In this document: positions 14,398 through 28,443 of the stretch, in pieces
Position numbering within the stretch: the stretch's first letter is position 1
How the letters are laid out: the number at the start of each line of letters is the position of its first letter
Source: Nomia melanderi
Taxonomy: Eukaryota; Arthropoda; Insecta; Hymenoptera; Halictidae
Direction of reading: 5' to 3'
DNA length: 64,000 nucleotides
Assembly (NCBI RefSeq): GCF_051020985.1
Contig: NW_027475139.1
Coordinates: 2,480,001-2,544,000 of the forward strand
Translations under genes and position numbers: made by a program
Notes under the pieces: model-generated
Database searches by the model: none
The model's input: only the letters and a program-made list of their open reading frames with translations
What the model was told of the DNA's origin: nothing

Positions 14398-16965
14398 CCA
14401 TGAGACGGTGATTTTCTCGGCCCCTGGTTGTCCGAGGACGATCCCGCTGCACAGATTCATGCGCCAGGGCCTCCTACAGACAATGCACTTTGATTTATTG
14501 CGCTATCTATAATAGCACCCGAGATATCACCAGATATATATTGGATTTTTCCCTGACCCTGAGTGTCCGACCCCATGAGACGGTGGTTTTCTCGGCCCGT
14601 GGTGTTCCGAGGTCGTTCCCGCTGCACAGATTCATGCGCCAGGGCCTCCTGCAGACAATGCACTTTGATTTATGTCGCTATCCCTAATAGCACCCGAGAT
14701 ATCACCAGATATATATTGGATTTTTCCCTGACCCTGAGTGTCCGAGCCCCTGAGACGGTGATTCTCTCGGCCCCTGGTGGTCCGAGGTCGTTCCGGCTGC
14801 ACAGATTCACGCGCCAGGGCCTCCTACAGACAACGAACTTTGATTTATTGCGCTATCTGTAATAGCACCCGAGATATCACCATATACATATAGGATTTTC
14901 CCCTGACCCTGAGTGGCCGGCCCCATGAGACGGTGGTTTTCTCGGCCCCTGATGGTCCGAGGTCGTTCCCGCTGCACAGATTCATGCGCCAGGGCCTCCT
15001 GCAGAGAATGCACTTTGATTTATTGCGCTATCTGCAATAGCACCCTAGATAGCACCAGATTTATATTGGATTTTTCCCTGACCCTGAGTGTCCGACCCCA
15101 TGAGACGGTGGTTTTCTCGGCCCGTGGTGGTCCGAGGTCGTTCCCGCTGCACAGATTCATGCGCCAGGGCCTCCTGCAGACAATGCACTTTGATTTATGT
15201 CGCTATCCCTAATAGCACCCGAGATATCACCGGATATATATTGGATTTTTCCCTGACCCTGAGTGTCCGACCCCAAGAGACGGTGATTTTCTCGGCCCCT
15301 TGTGGTCCGAGGTCGATCCCGCTGCACAGGTTCATGCGCCAGGGCCTCCTACAGACAATGCACTTTGATTTATAGCGCTATCTGTAATAGCACCCGAGAT
15401 ATCACCAGATATATATTGGATTTTTCCCTGACCCTGAGTGTCCGAGCCCCTGAGACGGTGGTTTTCTCGGCCCCTGGTGGTCCGAGGTCGTTCCCGCTGC
15501 ACAGATTCATGCGCCAGGGCCTCCTACGGACAATGCACTTTGATTTATTGCGCTATCTATAATAGCACCCGAGATATCACCAGATATATATTGGATTTTT
15601 CCCTGACCCTGAGTGTCCGACCCCATGTGTCGATGGTTTTCTCGGCCCCTGGTGGTCCGAGGTCCTTCCCGCTGCACAGATTCATGCGCCAGGGCCTCCT
15701 GCAGAGAATGCACTTTGATTTATTGCGCTATCTGTAATAGCACCCTAGATATCACCAGATTTATATTGGATTTTTCCCTGACCCTGAGTGTCCGACCCCA
15801 TGAGACGGTGGTTTTCTCGGCCCGTGGTGGTCCGAGGTCGTTCCCGCTGCACAGATTCATGCGCCAGGGCCTCCTGCAGACAATGCACTTTAATTTATGT
15901 CGCTATCCCAAATAGCACCCGAGATATCACCAGATATATATTGGATTTTTCCTTGACCCTGACAGTCCGGCCCCATGAGACGGTAGTTTTCTCGGCCCCT
16001 GGTGGTCCGAGGTCGATCCCGCTGCACAGGTTCATGCGCCAGGGCCTCCTACAGACAATGCACTTTGATTTATTGCGCTATCTCTAATAGCACCCGAGAT
16101 ATCACCAGATATATATTGGATTTTTCATTGACCCTGACAGTCCGGCCCCATGTGTCGATGGTTTTCTCGGTCCCTCGTGGTCCGAGGTCGATCCCGCTAC
16201 ACAGATTCATGCGCCAGGGCCTCCTACTGACAATGCACTTTGATTTATTGCGCTATCTATAATAGCACCCGAGATATCACCAGATATATATTGGATTTTC
16301 CCCTGACCCTGAGTGTCCGGCCACATGAGACGGTGGTTTTCTCGGCCCCTGGAGGTTCGAGGTCGTTCCCGCTGCACAGATTCATGCGCCAGGGCCTGCT
16401 GCAGACAATGCACTTTGATTTATAGCGCTATCTGTAATAGGACCCGAGATATCACCAGATTTATATTGGATTTTTCCCTGACCCTGAGTGTCCGAACCCA
16501 TGTGTCGATGGTTTTCTCGGCCCCTGGTGGTCCGAGGTCGTTCCCGCTGCACAGATTCATGCGCCAGGGCCTCCTGCAGACAATGCACTTTGATCTATGT
16601 CGCTATCCCTAATAGCACCCGAGATATCACCAGATATATATTGGATTTTTCCTTGACACTGACAGTCCGGCCCCATGAGACGGTAGTTTTCTCGGCCCCT
16701 GGTGGTCCGAGGTCCTTCCCGCTGCACAGATTCATGCGCCAGGGCCTCCTGCAGAGAATGCACTTTGATTTATTGCGCTATCTGTAATAGCACCCTAGAT
16801 ATCACCAGATTTATATTGGATTTTTCCCTGACCCTGAGTGTCCGACGCCATGCGACGGTGGTTTTCTCGGCCCCTGGTGGTCCAAGGTCGTTCCCGCTGC
16901 ACAGATTCATGCGCCAGGGCCTGCTGCAGACAATGCACTTTGGTTTATTGCGCTATCTCCAATAG

Positions 16966-17313
16966 CACCCGAGATATCACCAGATATATATTGGATTTTT
17001 CCCTGACCCTGAGTGTCCGACCCCATGAGACGGTGGTTTTCTCGGCCCCTGGTGGCCCGAGGTCGTTCCCCTGCACAGATTCATGCGCCAGGGCCTCCTA
17101 CAGACAATGCACTTTGATTTATTGCGCTATCTCTAATCGCACCCGAGATATCACCAGATTTATATTGTATTTTTCCCTGACCCCGAGGGTCCGACCCCAT
17201 TCGACGGTGGTTTTCTCGGACCCTGGTGGTCCAAGGTCGTTCCGCTGCACAGATTCATGCGCCAGGGCCTCCTACAGACAATGCACTTTGATTTATTTCG
17301 CTATCTATAATAG
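16966..17313 (+). repeat. Two consecutive 174-bp monomers
   Basis: Monomers 16966-17139 and 17140-17313 have each lost one base in the CGTTCCCGCTGCAC block. Because 174 is divisible by three, a reading frame can pass through both monomers without shifting. That explains the unusually long open frame over 16838-17485 and is not evidence for a gene. Confidence 0.9.
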
Positions 17314-19063
17314 CACCCGAGATATCACCAGATATATATTGAATTTTTCCCTGACCGTGAGTGTCCGACCCCATGAGACGGTGGTTTTCTCGGCCCTTGG
17401 TGGTCCGAGGTCGTTCCCGCTGCACAGATTCATGCGCCTGCGCCTGCTACAGACAATGCACTTTGATTTATTGCGCTATCTGTAATAGCACCCGAGATAT
17501 CACCAGATATATATTGGATTTTCCCCTGACCCTGAGTGGCCGGCCCCATGAGACGGTGGTTTTATCGGCCCCTGGTGGTACGAGGTCGTTCCCGCTGCAC
17601 AGATTCATGCGAAAGGGCACCCTGAAGATAATTCACTTTGATTTATTGCGCTATCTCTTATAGCACCCGAGATATCACCAGATATGTATTGGATTTTTCC
17701 CTGACCCTGAGTGTCCGACCCCATGAGACGGTGGTTTTCTCGGCCCCTGGTGGTCCGAGGTCGTACCCGCTGCACAGATTCATGCGCCAGGGCCTCCTGC
17801 AGACAATGCACTTTGATTTATGTCGCTATCCCTAATAGCACCCGAGATATCACCAGATATATATTGGATTTTTCCTTGACCCTGACAGTCCAGCCCCATG
17901 TGTCGATGGTTTTCTCGGTCCCTCGTGGTCCGTGGTCGATCCCGCTGCTCAGATTCATATGCCAGGTCCCCCTGCAGATAATTCACTTTGATTTATTGCG
18001 CTGTCTCTAATAGCACCCGAGATATCACCAGATATATATTTGATTTTTCCCTGACCCTGACAGTCCGGCCCCATGTGTCGATGGTTTTCTCGGTCCCTCG
18101 TGGTCCGTGGTCGATCCCGCTGCTCAGATTCATATGCCAGGTCCCCCAGCAGATAATTCACTTTGATTTATTGCGCTATCTCTAATAGCACCCGAGATAT
18201 CACCAGATATATATTTGATTTTTCCCTGACCCTGACAGTCCGGCCCCATGAGACGGTAGTTTTCTCGGCCCCTGGTGGTCCGAGGTCCTTCCCGCTGCAC
18301 AGATTCATACGCCAGGGCCTCCTGCAGAGAATACAATTTGATTTATTGCGCTATCTGTAATAGCACCCGAGATATCACCAGATTTATATTGGATTTTTCC
18401 ATGACCGTGAGTGTCCGGCCCCATGAGACGGTGGTTTTCTCGGCCCCTGGTGGTACGAGGTCGTTCCCGCTGCACAGATTCATGCGAAAGGGCACCCTGA
18501 AGATAATTCACTTTGATTTATTGCGCTATCTCTTATAGCACCCGAGATATCACCAGATATGTATTGGATTTTTCCCTGACCCTGAGTGTCCGACCCCATG
18601 AGACGGTGGTTTTCTCGGCCCCTGGTGGTCCGAGGTCGTACCCGCTGCACAGATTCATGCGCCAGGGCCTCCTGCAGATAATTCACTTTGATTTATTGCG
18701 CTATCTCTAATAGCACCCGAGATATCACCGGATATATATTGGATTTTTCCCTGACCCTGAGTGTCCGACCCCATGAGACGGTGGTTTTCTCGGCCCCTGG
18801 TGGTCCGAGGTCCTTCCCGCTGCACAGATTCATGCGCCAGGGCCTCCTGCAGAGAATGCACTTTGATTTATTGCGCTATCTGTAATAGCACCCTAGATAT
18901 CACCAGATATATATTGGATTTTTCCTTGACCCTGACAGTCCGGCCCCATGAGACGGTAGTTTTCTCGGCCCCTGGTGGTCCGAGGTCGATCCCGCTGCAC
19001 AGGTTCATGCGCCAGGGCCTCCTACAGACAATGCACTTTGATTTATTGCGCTATCTCTAATAG

Positions 19064-19238
19064 CACCCGAGATATCACCAGATATATATTGGATTTTTCC
19101 TTGACCCTGACAGTCCGGCCCCATGTGTCGATGGTTTTCTCGGTCCCTCGTGGTCCGAGGTCGATCCCGCTACACAGATTCATGCGCCAGGGCCTCCTAC
19201 TGACAATGCACTTTGATTTATTGCGCTATCTATAATAG
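19064..19238 (+). repeat. Monomer subtype with TGTGTCGATGG / TCCCTCGTGG (example)
   Basis: This monomer represents a widespread subtype. Linked differences from the consensus are CTTGACCCTGACAG in place of CCTGACCCTGAGTG, CATGTGTCGATGG in place of CATGAGACGGTGG, CTCGGTCCCTCGTGG in place of CTCGGCCCCTGGTGG, and CGATCCC in place of CGTTCCC. The subtype is frequent in 1-23.5 kb. It recurs singly near 27.1, 30.3, 32.4 and 34.0 kb and again at 43.6-43.9, 50.8-55.7 and 62.1-63.3 kb. Some monomers carry only the left or right half of the marker set (for example 11890-12064), which shows exchange inside monomers. Confidence 0.85.
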
Positions 19239-19588
19239 CACCCGAGATATCACCAGATATATATTGGATTTTCCCCTGACCCTGAGTGTCCGGCCACATG
19301 AGACGGTGGTTTTCTCGGCCCCTGGAGGTTCGAGGTCGTTCCCGCTGCACAGATTCATGCGCCAGGGCCTGCTGCAGACAATGCACTTTGGTTTATTGCG
19401 CTATCTCCAATAGCACCCGAGATATCACCAGTTATATATTGTATTTGTCCCTGACCCTGAGTGTCCGACCCCATGAGACGGTAGTTTTCTCGGCCCCTGG
19501 TGGTCCGAGGTCGTTCCCGCTGCACAGATTCATGCGCTAGGGCCTCCTGCAGACAATGCACTTTGATTTATAGCGCTATCTGTAATAG

Positions 19589-19938
19589 GACCCGAGATAT
19601 CACCAGATTTATATTGGATTTTTCCCTGACCCTGAGTGTCCGACCCCATGTGTCGATGGTTTTCTCGGCCCCTGGTGGTCCGAGGTCGTTCCCGCTGCAC
19701 AGATTCATGCGCCAGGGCCTCCTGCAGACAATGCACTTTGATCTATGTCGCTATCCCTAATAGGACCCGAGATATCACCAGATTTATATTGGATTTTTCC
19801 CTGACCCTGAGTGTCCGACCCCATGTGTCGATGGTTTTCTCGGCCCCTGGTGGTCCGAGGTCGTTCCCGCTGCACAGATTCATGCGCCAGGGCCTCCTGC
19901 AGACAATGCACTTTGATCTATGTCGCTATCCCTAATAG
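19589..19938 (+). repeat. Two adjacent identical monomers
   Basis: Monomers 19589-19763 and 19764-19938 appear identical over all 175 positions, including rare markers: GACCCGAG at the start, ATTTATATTGG, TGTGTCGATGG with CGTTCCC, and TTTGATCTATGTCGCTATCCC at the end. Elsewhere neighbouring monomers differ by several bases. This is the clearest single-monomer tandem duplication in the window, and very young. Confidence 0.9.
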
Positions 19939-22902
19939 CACCCGAGATATCACCAGATATATATTGGATTTTTCCTTGACCCTGACAGTCCGGCCCCATG
20001 AGACGGAGGTTTTCTCGGCCCCTGATGGTCCGATGTCGTTCCCGCTGCACAGATTCATGCGCCAGGGCCTCCTGCAGATAATTCACTTTGATTTATTGCG
20101 CTATCTATAATAGCACCCGAGATATCACCAGATATATATTGGATTTTTCCCTGACCCTGAGTGTCCGACCCCATGAGACGGTGATTTTCTCGGCCCCTTG
20201 TGGTCCTAGGTCGTTCCCGCTGCACAGATTCATGCGCTAGGGCCTCCTGCAGACAATGCACTTTGATTTATAGCGCTATCTGTAATAGGACCCGAGATAT
20301 CACCAGATTTATATTGGATTTTTCCCTGACCCTGAGAGCCCGACCCCATGTGTCGATGGTTTTCTCGGCCCCTGGTGGTCCGAGGTCCTTCCCGCTGCAC
20401 AGATTCATGCGCCAGGGTCTCCTGCAGAGAATGCACTTTGATTTATTGCGGTTTCTGTAATAGCACCCTAGATATCACCAGATTTATATTGGATTTTTCC
20501 CTGACCCTGAGTGTCCGACCCCATGAGTCGGTGGTTTTCTCGGCCCCTGGTGGTCCGAGGTCGTACCCGCTGCACAGATTCATGCGCCAGGGCCTCCTGC
20601 AGACAATGCACTTTGATTTATGTCGCTATCCCTAATAGCACCCGAGATATCACCAGATATATATTGGATTTTTCCTTGACCCTGACAGTCCAGCCCCATG
20701 TGTCGATGGTTTTCTCGGTCCCTCGTGGTCCGTGGTCGATCCCGCTGCTCAGATTCATATGCCAGGTCCCCCTGCAGATAATTCACTTTGATTTATTGCG
20801 CTGTCTCTAATAGCACCCGAGATATCACCAGATATATATTTGATTTTTCCCTGACCCTGACAGTCCGGCCCCATGTGTCGATGGTTTTCTCGGTCCCTCG
20901 TGGTCCGTGGTCGATCCCGCTGCTCAGATTCATATGCCAGGTCCCCCAGCAGATAATTCACTTTGATTTATTGCGCTATCTCTAATAGCACCCGAGATAT
21001 CACCAGATATATATTTGATTTTTCCCTGACCCTGACAGTCCGGCCCCATGAGACGGTAGTTTTCTCGGCCCCTGGTGGTCCGAGGTCGATCCCGCTGCAC
21101 AGATTCATGCGACAGGGCCTCCTGCAGACAATGAACTTTGATTTATTGCGCTATCTCTTATAGCACCCGAGATATCACCAGATATATATTGGATTTTTCC
21201 TTGACCCTGACAGTCCGGCCCCATGTGTCGATGGTTTTCTCGGTCCCTCGTGGTCCGAGGTCGATCCCGCTGCACAGATTCATGCATCAGGGCCTCCTAC
21301 AGACAATGCACTTTGATTTATTGCGCTATCTGTAATAGCACCCGAGATATCATCGTATATATATATTGGATTTTCCCCTGACCCCGAGTGTCCGACCCCA
21401 TGCGACGGTGGTTTTCTCGGCCCCTGGTGGTCCAAGATCGTTCCCGCTGCACATATTCAGGCGCCAGGGCCTCCTACAGACAATGCACTTTGATTTATTG
21501 CGCTATATGTAATAGCACCCGAGATATCACCATATACATATTGGATTTTCCCCTGACCCTGAGTGGCCGGCCCCATGAGACGGTGGTTTTCTCGGCCCCT
21601 GATGGTCCGATGTCGTTCCCGCTGCACAGATTCATGCGCCAGGGCCTCCTGCAGATAATTCACTTTGATTTATTGCGCTATCTCTAATAGCACCCGAGAT
21701 ATCACCGGATATATATTGGATTTTTCCCTGACCCTGAGTGTCCGACCCCATGAGACGGTGATTTTCTCGGCCCCTTGTGGTCCGAGGTCGTTCCCGCTGC
21801 ACAGATTCATGCGCTAGGGCCTCCTGCAGACAATGCACTTTGATTTATAGCGCTATCTGTAATAGGACCCGAGATATCACCAGATTTATATTGTATTTTT
21901 CCCTGACCCAGAGTGCCCGACCCAATGTGTCGATGGTTTTCTCGGCCCCTGGTAGTCCGAGGTCCATCCCGCTGCACAGATTCATGCGCCAGGGTCTCCT
22001 GCAGAGAATGCACTTTGATTTATTGCGGTTTCTGTAATAGCACCCTAGATATCACCAGATTTATATTGGATTTTTCCCTGACCCTGAGTGTCCGAGCCCC
22101 TGAGACGGTGGTTTTCTCGGCCCCTGGTGGTCCGAGGTCGTTCCCGCTACACAGATTCATGCGCCAGGGCCTCCTACAGACAATGCACTTTGATTTATTT
22201 CGCTATCTATAATAGCACCCGAGATATCACCAGATATATATTGGATTTTTCCCTGACCCTGAGTGTCCGACCCCCTGAGACGGTCGTTTTCTCGGCCCCT
22301 GGTGGTCCGAGGTCGTTCCCGCTGCACAGATTCATGCGCCAGGGCCTCCTGCAGATAATTCACTTTGATTTATTGCGCTATCTATAATAGCACCCGAGAT
22401 ATCACCAGATATATATCGGATTTTTCCTTGACCCTGACAGTCCGGCCCCATGTGTCGATGGTTTTCTCGGTCCCTCGTGGTCCGAGGTCGATCCCGCTGC
22501 ACAGATTCATGCGCCAGGGCCTCCTACTGACAATGCACTTTGATTTATTGCGCTATCTATAATAGCACCCGAGATATCACCAGATATATATTGGATTTTT
22601 CCTTGACCCTGACAGTCCGGCCCCATGAGACGGTGGTTTTCTCGGCCCCTGGTGGTTCGGGGTCGATCCCGCTGCACAGATTCATGCGCCAGGGCCACCT
22701 ACTGACAATGCACTTTGATTTATTGCGCTATCTATAATAGCACCCGAGATATCACCAGATATATATTGGATTTTTCCCTGACCCTGAGTGTCCGAGCCCC
22801 TGAGACGGTGGTTTTCTCGGCCCCTGGTGGTCCGAGGTCGTTCACGCTGCACAGATTCATGCGCCAGGGACTCCTACAGACAATGCACTTTGATTTATTT
22901 CG

Positions 22903-25900
22903 CTATCTATAATAGCACCCGAGATATCACCAGATATATATTGTATTTGTCCCTGACCCTGAGTGTCCGACCCCATGAGACGGTAGTTTTCTCGGCCACT
23001 GGTGGTCCGAGGTCGATCCCGCTGCACACGTTCATGCGCCAGGGCCTCCTACAGACAATGCACTTTGATTTATTGCGCTATCTATAATAGCACCCGAGAT
23101 ATCACCAGATATATATTGGATTTTTCCTTGACCCTGACAGTCCGACCCCATGTGTCGATGGTTTTCTCGGTCCCTCGTGGTCCGAGGTCGATCCCGCTGC
23201 ACAGATTCATGCGCCAGGGCCTCCTACTGACAATGCACTTTGATTTATTGCGCTATCTATAATAGCACCCGAGATATCACCAGATATATATTGGATTTTT
23301 CCCTGACCCTGAGTGTCCGACCCCCTGAGACGGTGGATTTCTCGGCCCCTGGTGGTCCGAGGTCGTTCCCGCTGCACGGATTCATGCGCCAGGGCCTCCT
23401 GCAGACAATGCTCTTTGATTTATTGCGCTATCTGTAATAGCACCCGAGATATTACCATATACATATTGGATTTTCCCCTGACCCTGAGTGGCCGGCCCCA
23501 TGAGACGGTGGTTTTCTCGGCCCCTGGTGACCGAGGTCGTTCCCGCTGCACAGATTCATGCGCCAGGGCCTCCTGCAGATAATTCACTTTGATTTATTGC
23601 GCTATCCCTAATAGCACCCGAGATATCACCAGATATATATTGGATTTTTCCCTGACCCTGAGTGTCCGACCGCATGAGACGGTGGTTTTCTCGGCCCCTG
23701 GTGGTCCGAGGTCGTTCCCGCTGCACAGATTCAGGCGCCAGGGCCTCCTCCAGACAATGCACATTGATTTATTGCGCTATCTCTAATAGCACCCGAGATA
23801 TCACCAGATATATATTGTATTTGTCCCTGACCCTGAGTGTCCGACCCCATGAGACGGTAGTTTTCTCGGCCACTGGTGGTCCGAGGTCGATCCCGCTGCA
23901 CACGTTCATGCGCCAGGGCCTCCTACAGACAATGCACTTTGATTTATTGCGCTATCTATAATAGCACCGGAGATATCACCAGATATATATTGGATTTTTC
24001 CCTGACCCTGAGTGTCCGAGCCCCTGAGACGGTGGTTTTCTCGGCCCCTGGTGGTCCGAGGTCGTTCCCGCTGCACAGATTCATGCGCCAGGGCCTCCTA
24101 CAGACAATGCACTTTGATTTATTGCGCTATCTGTAATAGCACCCGAGATATCACCATATACATATTGGATTTTCCCCTGACCCTGAGTGGCCGGCCCCAT
24201 GAGACGGTGGTTTTCTCGGCCCCTGATGGTCCGAGGTCGTTCCCGCAGCACAGATTCATGCGCCAGGGCCTCCTGCAGACAATGCACTTTGATTTATAGC
24301 GCTATCTGTAATAGCACCCTAGATATCACCAGATATATATTGGATTTTTCCCTGACCCTGACAGTCCGGCCCCATGAGACGGTGATTTTCTCGGCCCCTG
24401 GTGGTCCGAGGTCGATCCCGCTTCACAGATTCATGCACCAGGGCCTCCTGCAAACAATGCACTTTGATTTATTTCGCTATCTCTAATAGTACCCGAGATA
24501 TCACCATATATATATTGGATTTTCCCCTGACCCTGAGTGGCCGGCCCCATGAGACGGTGGTTTTCTCGGCCCCTGGTGGTTCGAGGTCGTTCCCGCTGCA
24601 CAGATTCATGCGCCAGGGCCTGCTGCAGACAATGCACTTTGGTTTATTGCGCTATCTCCAATAGCACCCGAGATATCACCAGATATATATTGTACTTGTC
24701 CCTGACCCTGAGTGTCCGACCCCATTAGACGGTAGTTTTCTCGGCCACTGGTGGTCCGAGGTCGATCCCGCTGCACAGGTTCATGCGCCAGGGTCTCCTG
24801 CAGACATTGCACTTTGGTTTGTTGCGCTATCTCTAATAGCACCCGAGATATCACCAGATATATATTGGATTTTTCCCTGACCCTGAGTGTCCGGCCCCAT
24901 GAGACGGCAGTTTTCTCGGCCCCTGGTGGTCCGAGGTCGTTCCCGCTGCACAGATTCATGCGCCAGGGCCTCCTACAGACAATGCACTTTGATTTATTGC
25001 GCTATCTCTAATAGCACCCGAGATATCACCAGATATATATTGGATTTTTCCCTGACCCTGAGTGTCCGAGCCCCTGAGACGGTGGTTTTCTCGGCCCCTG
25101 GCGGTCCGAGGTCGTTCCCGCTGCACAGATTCATGCGCCAGGGCCTCCTACAGACAATGCACTTTGATTTATTTCGCTATCTGTAATAGCACCCGAGATA
25201 TCACCAGATATATTCTGGATTTTTACATGACCTTGGGTGACGGATTCCGAATATCTGTAATTTTCTCGGCCCCTGGTGGTCCGAGGTCGATCCCGCTGCA
25301 CAGATTCATGCGCCAGGGCCTCCTATAGACAATGCACTTTGATTTATTGCGCTATCTGTAATAGCACCCCAGATATCACCATATATATATTGGATGTTCC
25401 CCTGACCCTGAGTGTCCGGCCACATGAGACGGTGGTTTTCTCGGCTCCTGGTGGTTCGGGGTCGATCCCGCTGCACAGATTCATGCGCCAGGGCCACCTA
25501 CTGACAATGCACTTTGATTTATTGCGCTATCTATAATAGCACCCGAGATATCACCAGATATATATTGGATTTTTCCCTGACCCTGAGTGTCCGACCCCAT
25601 GAGACGGTGGTTTTCTCGGCCCCTGGTGGTCCGAAGTCATTCCCGCTGCACAGATTCCTTGCGCTAGGGCCTCCTGCAGACAATGCACTTTGATTTATTG
25701 CGCTATCTGTAATAGCACCCGAGATATCACCATATATATATTGTATTTGTCCCTGACCCTGAGTGTCCGACCCCATGAGACGGTAGTTTTCTCGGCCACT
25801 GGTGGTCCGAGGTCGATCCCGCTGCACACGTTCATGCGCCAGGGCCTCCTACAGACAATGCACTTTGATTTATTGCGCTATCTCTAATAGCACCCGAGAT

Positions 25901-28443
25901 ATCACCAGATATATATTGGATTTTTCCCTGACCCTGAGTGTCCGAGCCCCTGAGACGGTGGTTTTCTCGGCCCCTGGCGGTCCGAGGTCGTTCCCGCTGC
26001 ACAGATTCATGCGCCAGGGCCTCCTACAGACAATGCACTTTGATTTATTTCGCTATCTGTAATAGCACCCGAGATATCACCAGATATATTCTGGATTTTT
26101 ACATGACCTTGGGTGACGGATTCCGAATATCTGTAATTTTCTCGGCCCCTGGTGGTCCGAGGTCGATCCCGCTGCACAGATTCATGCGCCAGGGCCTCCT
26201 ATAGACAATGCACTTTGATTTATTGCGCTATCTGTAATAGCACCCCAGATATCACCATATATATATTGGATGTTCCCCTGACCCTGAGTGTCCGGCCACA
26301 TGAGACGGTGGTTTTCTCGGCTCCTGGTGGTTCGGGGTCGATCCCGCTGCACAGATTCATGCGCCAGGGCCACCTACTGACAATGCACTTTGATTTATTG
26401 CGCTATCTATAATAGCACCCGAGATATCACCAGATATATATTGGATTTTTCCCTGACCCTGAGTGTCCGAGCCCCTGAGACGGTGGTTTTCTCGGCCCCT
26501 GGTGGTCCGAGGTCGTTCACGCTGCACAGATTCATGCGCCAGGGACTCCTACAGACAATGCACTTTGATTTATTTCGCTATCTATAATAGCACCCGAGAT
26601 ATCACCAGGTATATATATTGGATTTTTCCCTGACCCTGAGTGTCCGACCCACTGAGACGGTCGTTTTCTCGGCCCCTGGTGGTCCGAGGTCGTTCCCGCT
26701 GCACAGATTCATGCGCCAGGGCATCCTGCAGACAATGCACTTTGATTTATTGCGCTATCTGTAATAGCACCCGAGATATCACCATATACATATTGGATTT
26801 TCCCCTGACCCTGAGTGGCCGGCCCCATGAGACGGTGGTTTTCTCGGCCCCTGATGGTCCGAGGTCGTTCCCGCTGCACAGATTCATACGCCAGGGTCTC
26901 CTGCAGATAATTCACTTTGATTTATTGCGCTATCTATAATAGCACCCGAGATATCACCAGATATATATTGTATTTGTCCCTGACCCTGAGTGTCCGACCC
27001 CATGAGACGGTAGTTTTCTCGGCCACTGGTGGTCCGAGGTCGATCCCGCTGCACACGTTCATGCGCCAGGGCCTCCTACAGACAATGCACTTTGATTTAT
27101 TGCGCTATCTATAATAGCACCCGAGATATCACCAGATATATATTGGATTTTTCCTTGACCCTGACAGTCCGACCCCATGTGTCGATGGTTTTCTCGGTCC
27201 CTCGTGGTCCGAGGTCGATCCCGCTGCACAGATTCATGCGCCAGGGCCTCCTACTGACAATGCACTTTGATTTATTGCGCTATCTATAATAGCACCCGAG
27301 ATATCACCAGATATATATTGGATTTTTCCCTGACCCTGAGTGTCCGACCGCATGAGACGGTGGTTTTCTCGGCCCCTGGTGGTCCGAGGTCGTTCCCGCT
27401 GCACAGATTCAGGCGCCAGGGCCTCCTCCAGACAATGCACATTGATTTATTGCGCTATCTCTAATAGCACCCGAGATATCACCAGATATATATTGTATTT
27501 GTCCCTGACCCTGAGTGTCCGACCCCATGAGACGGTAGTTTTCTCGGCCACTGGTGGTCCGAGGTCGATCCCGCTGCACACGTTCATGCGCCAGGGCCTC
27601 CTACAGACAATGCACTTTGATTTATTGCGCTATCTATAATAGCACCGGAGATATCACCAGATATATATTGGATTTTTCCCTGACCCTGAGTGTCCGAGCC
27701 CCTGAGACGGTGGTTTTCTCGGCCCCTGGTGGTCCGAGGTCGTTCCCGCTGCACAGATTCATGCGCCAGGGCCTCCTACAGACAATGCACTTTGATTTAT
27801 TGCGCTATCTGTAATAGCACCCGAGATATCACCACATATATATTGGATTTTCCCCTGACCCTGAGTGGCCGGCCCCATGAGACGGTGGTTTTCTCGGCCC
27901 CTGATGGTCCGAGGTCGTTCCCGCTGCACAGATTCATGCGCCAGGGCCTCCTGCAGACAATGCACTTTGATTTATAGCGCTATCTGTAATAGCACCCTAG
28001 ATATCACCAGATATATATTGGATTTTTCCCTGACCCTGACAGTCCGGCCCCATGAGACGGTGATTTTCTCGGCCCCTGGTGGTCCGAGGTCGATCCCGCT
28101 TCACAGATTCATGCACCAGGGCCTCCTGCAAACAATGCACTTTGATTTATTTCGCTATCTCTAATAGTACCCGAGATATCACCATATATATATTGGATTT
28201 TCCCCTGACCCTGAGTGGCCGGCCCCATGAGACGGTGGTTTTCTCGGCCCCTGGTGGTTCGAGGTCGTTCCCGCTGCACAGATTCATGCGCCAGGGCCTG
28301 CTGCAGACAATGCACTTTGGTTTATTGCGCTATCTCCAATAGCACCCGAGATATCACCAGATATATATTGTACTTGTCCCTGACCCTGAGTGTCCGACCC
28401 CATTAGACGGTAGGTTTCTCGGCCACTGGTGGTCCGAGGTCGT
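22903..28443 (+). repeat. Transition segment with 3.7-4.0 kb spaced duplications
   Basis: Segment 22903-23318 recurs at 26930-27345 (offset 4027). Segment 23612-24765 recurs at 27290-28443 (offset 3678) with about five differences over 1154 bp. Segment 23266-23605, which includes a 174-bp monomer with the motif GGTGACCGAGG, recurs at 30618-30957 (offset 7352). Between the copies lies a five-monomer tandem duplication, about 24960-25587 with 25836-26463 (offset 876). The divergent monomer type a first appears here (25190 and 26066). A 177-bp monomer lies at 26591-26767. Confidence 0.85.
24960..26463 (+). repeat. Five-monomer tandem duplication (876-bp offset)
   Basis: About 628 bp at 24960-25587 is repeated at 25836-26463. 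Each copy holds a monomer with GAGCCCCTGAGACGG, a type-a monomer (25190, 26066) and a type-b-like monomer with GGATGTTCCCCTG and GGCCACATGAG (25365, 26241). The a-b pair is the same pair that opens the 875-bp higher-order repeat 9 kb to the right. It is the earliest trace of that repeat in the window. Confidence 0.88.

Larger units (their letters stand above)
14398..22902 (+). repeat. Second mosaic segment, sharing pieces with the left 5 kb
   Basis: This stretch holds about 48 monomers of mixed subtype. Internal repeats seen: 15930-16415 with 18903-19388 (offset 2973, one substitution noted); about 17545-17800 with 18420-18675 (offset 875); 8275-8660 with 19300-19685 (offset 11025). A marker CTCGGCCCGTGGTGG is found near 15118 and 15818, with a one-base variant near 14594. 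Segments shared with the window start are 19993-20875 (742-1624) and 21070-21774 (3918-4622). Segment 17886-18400 also resembles 3184-3700. No gene or insertion is seen. Confidence 0.85.

Noticed and set aside
16838..17485. A 215-codon open frame on the plus strand, among the longest in the window
   Set aside because: It crosses two consecutive 174-bp monomers (58 codons each), which keep the frame in register. It is satellite sequence with two one-base deletions and starts at GTG. There is no sign of a gene.
25190..25364. Type-a block as a transposon or target-site insertion
   Set aside because: The replaced block keeps the monomer length exactly, has no terminal repeats, no flanking duplication and no poly-A. 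Conversion with a related satellite fits better.
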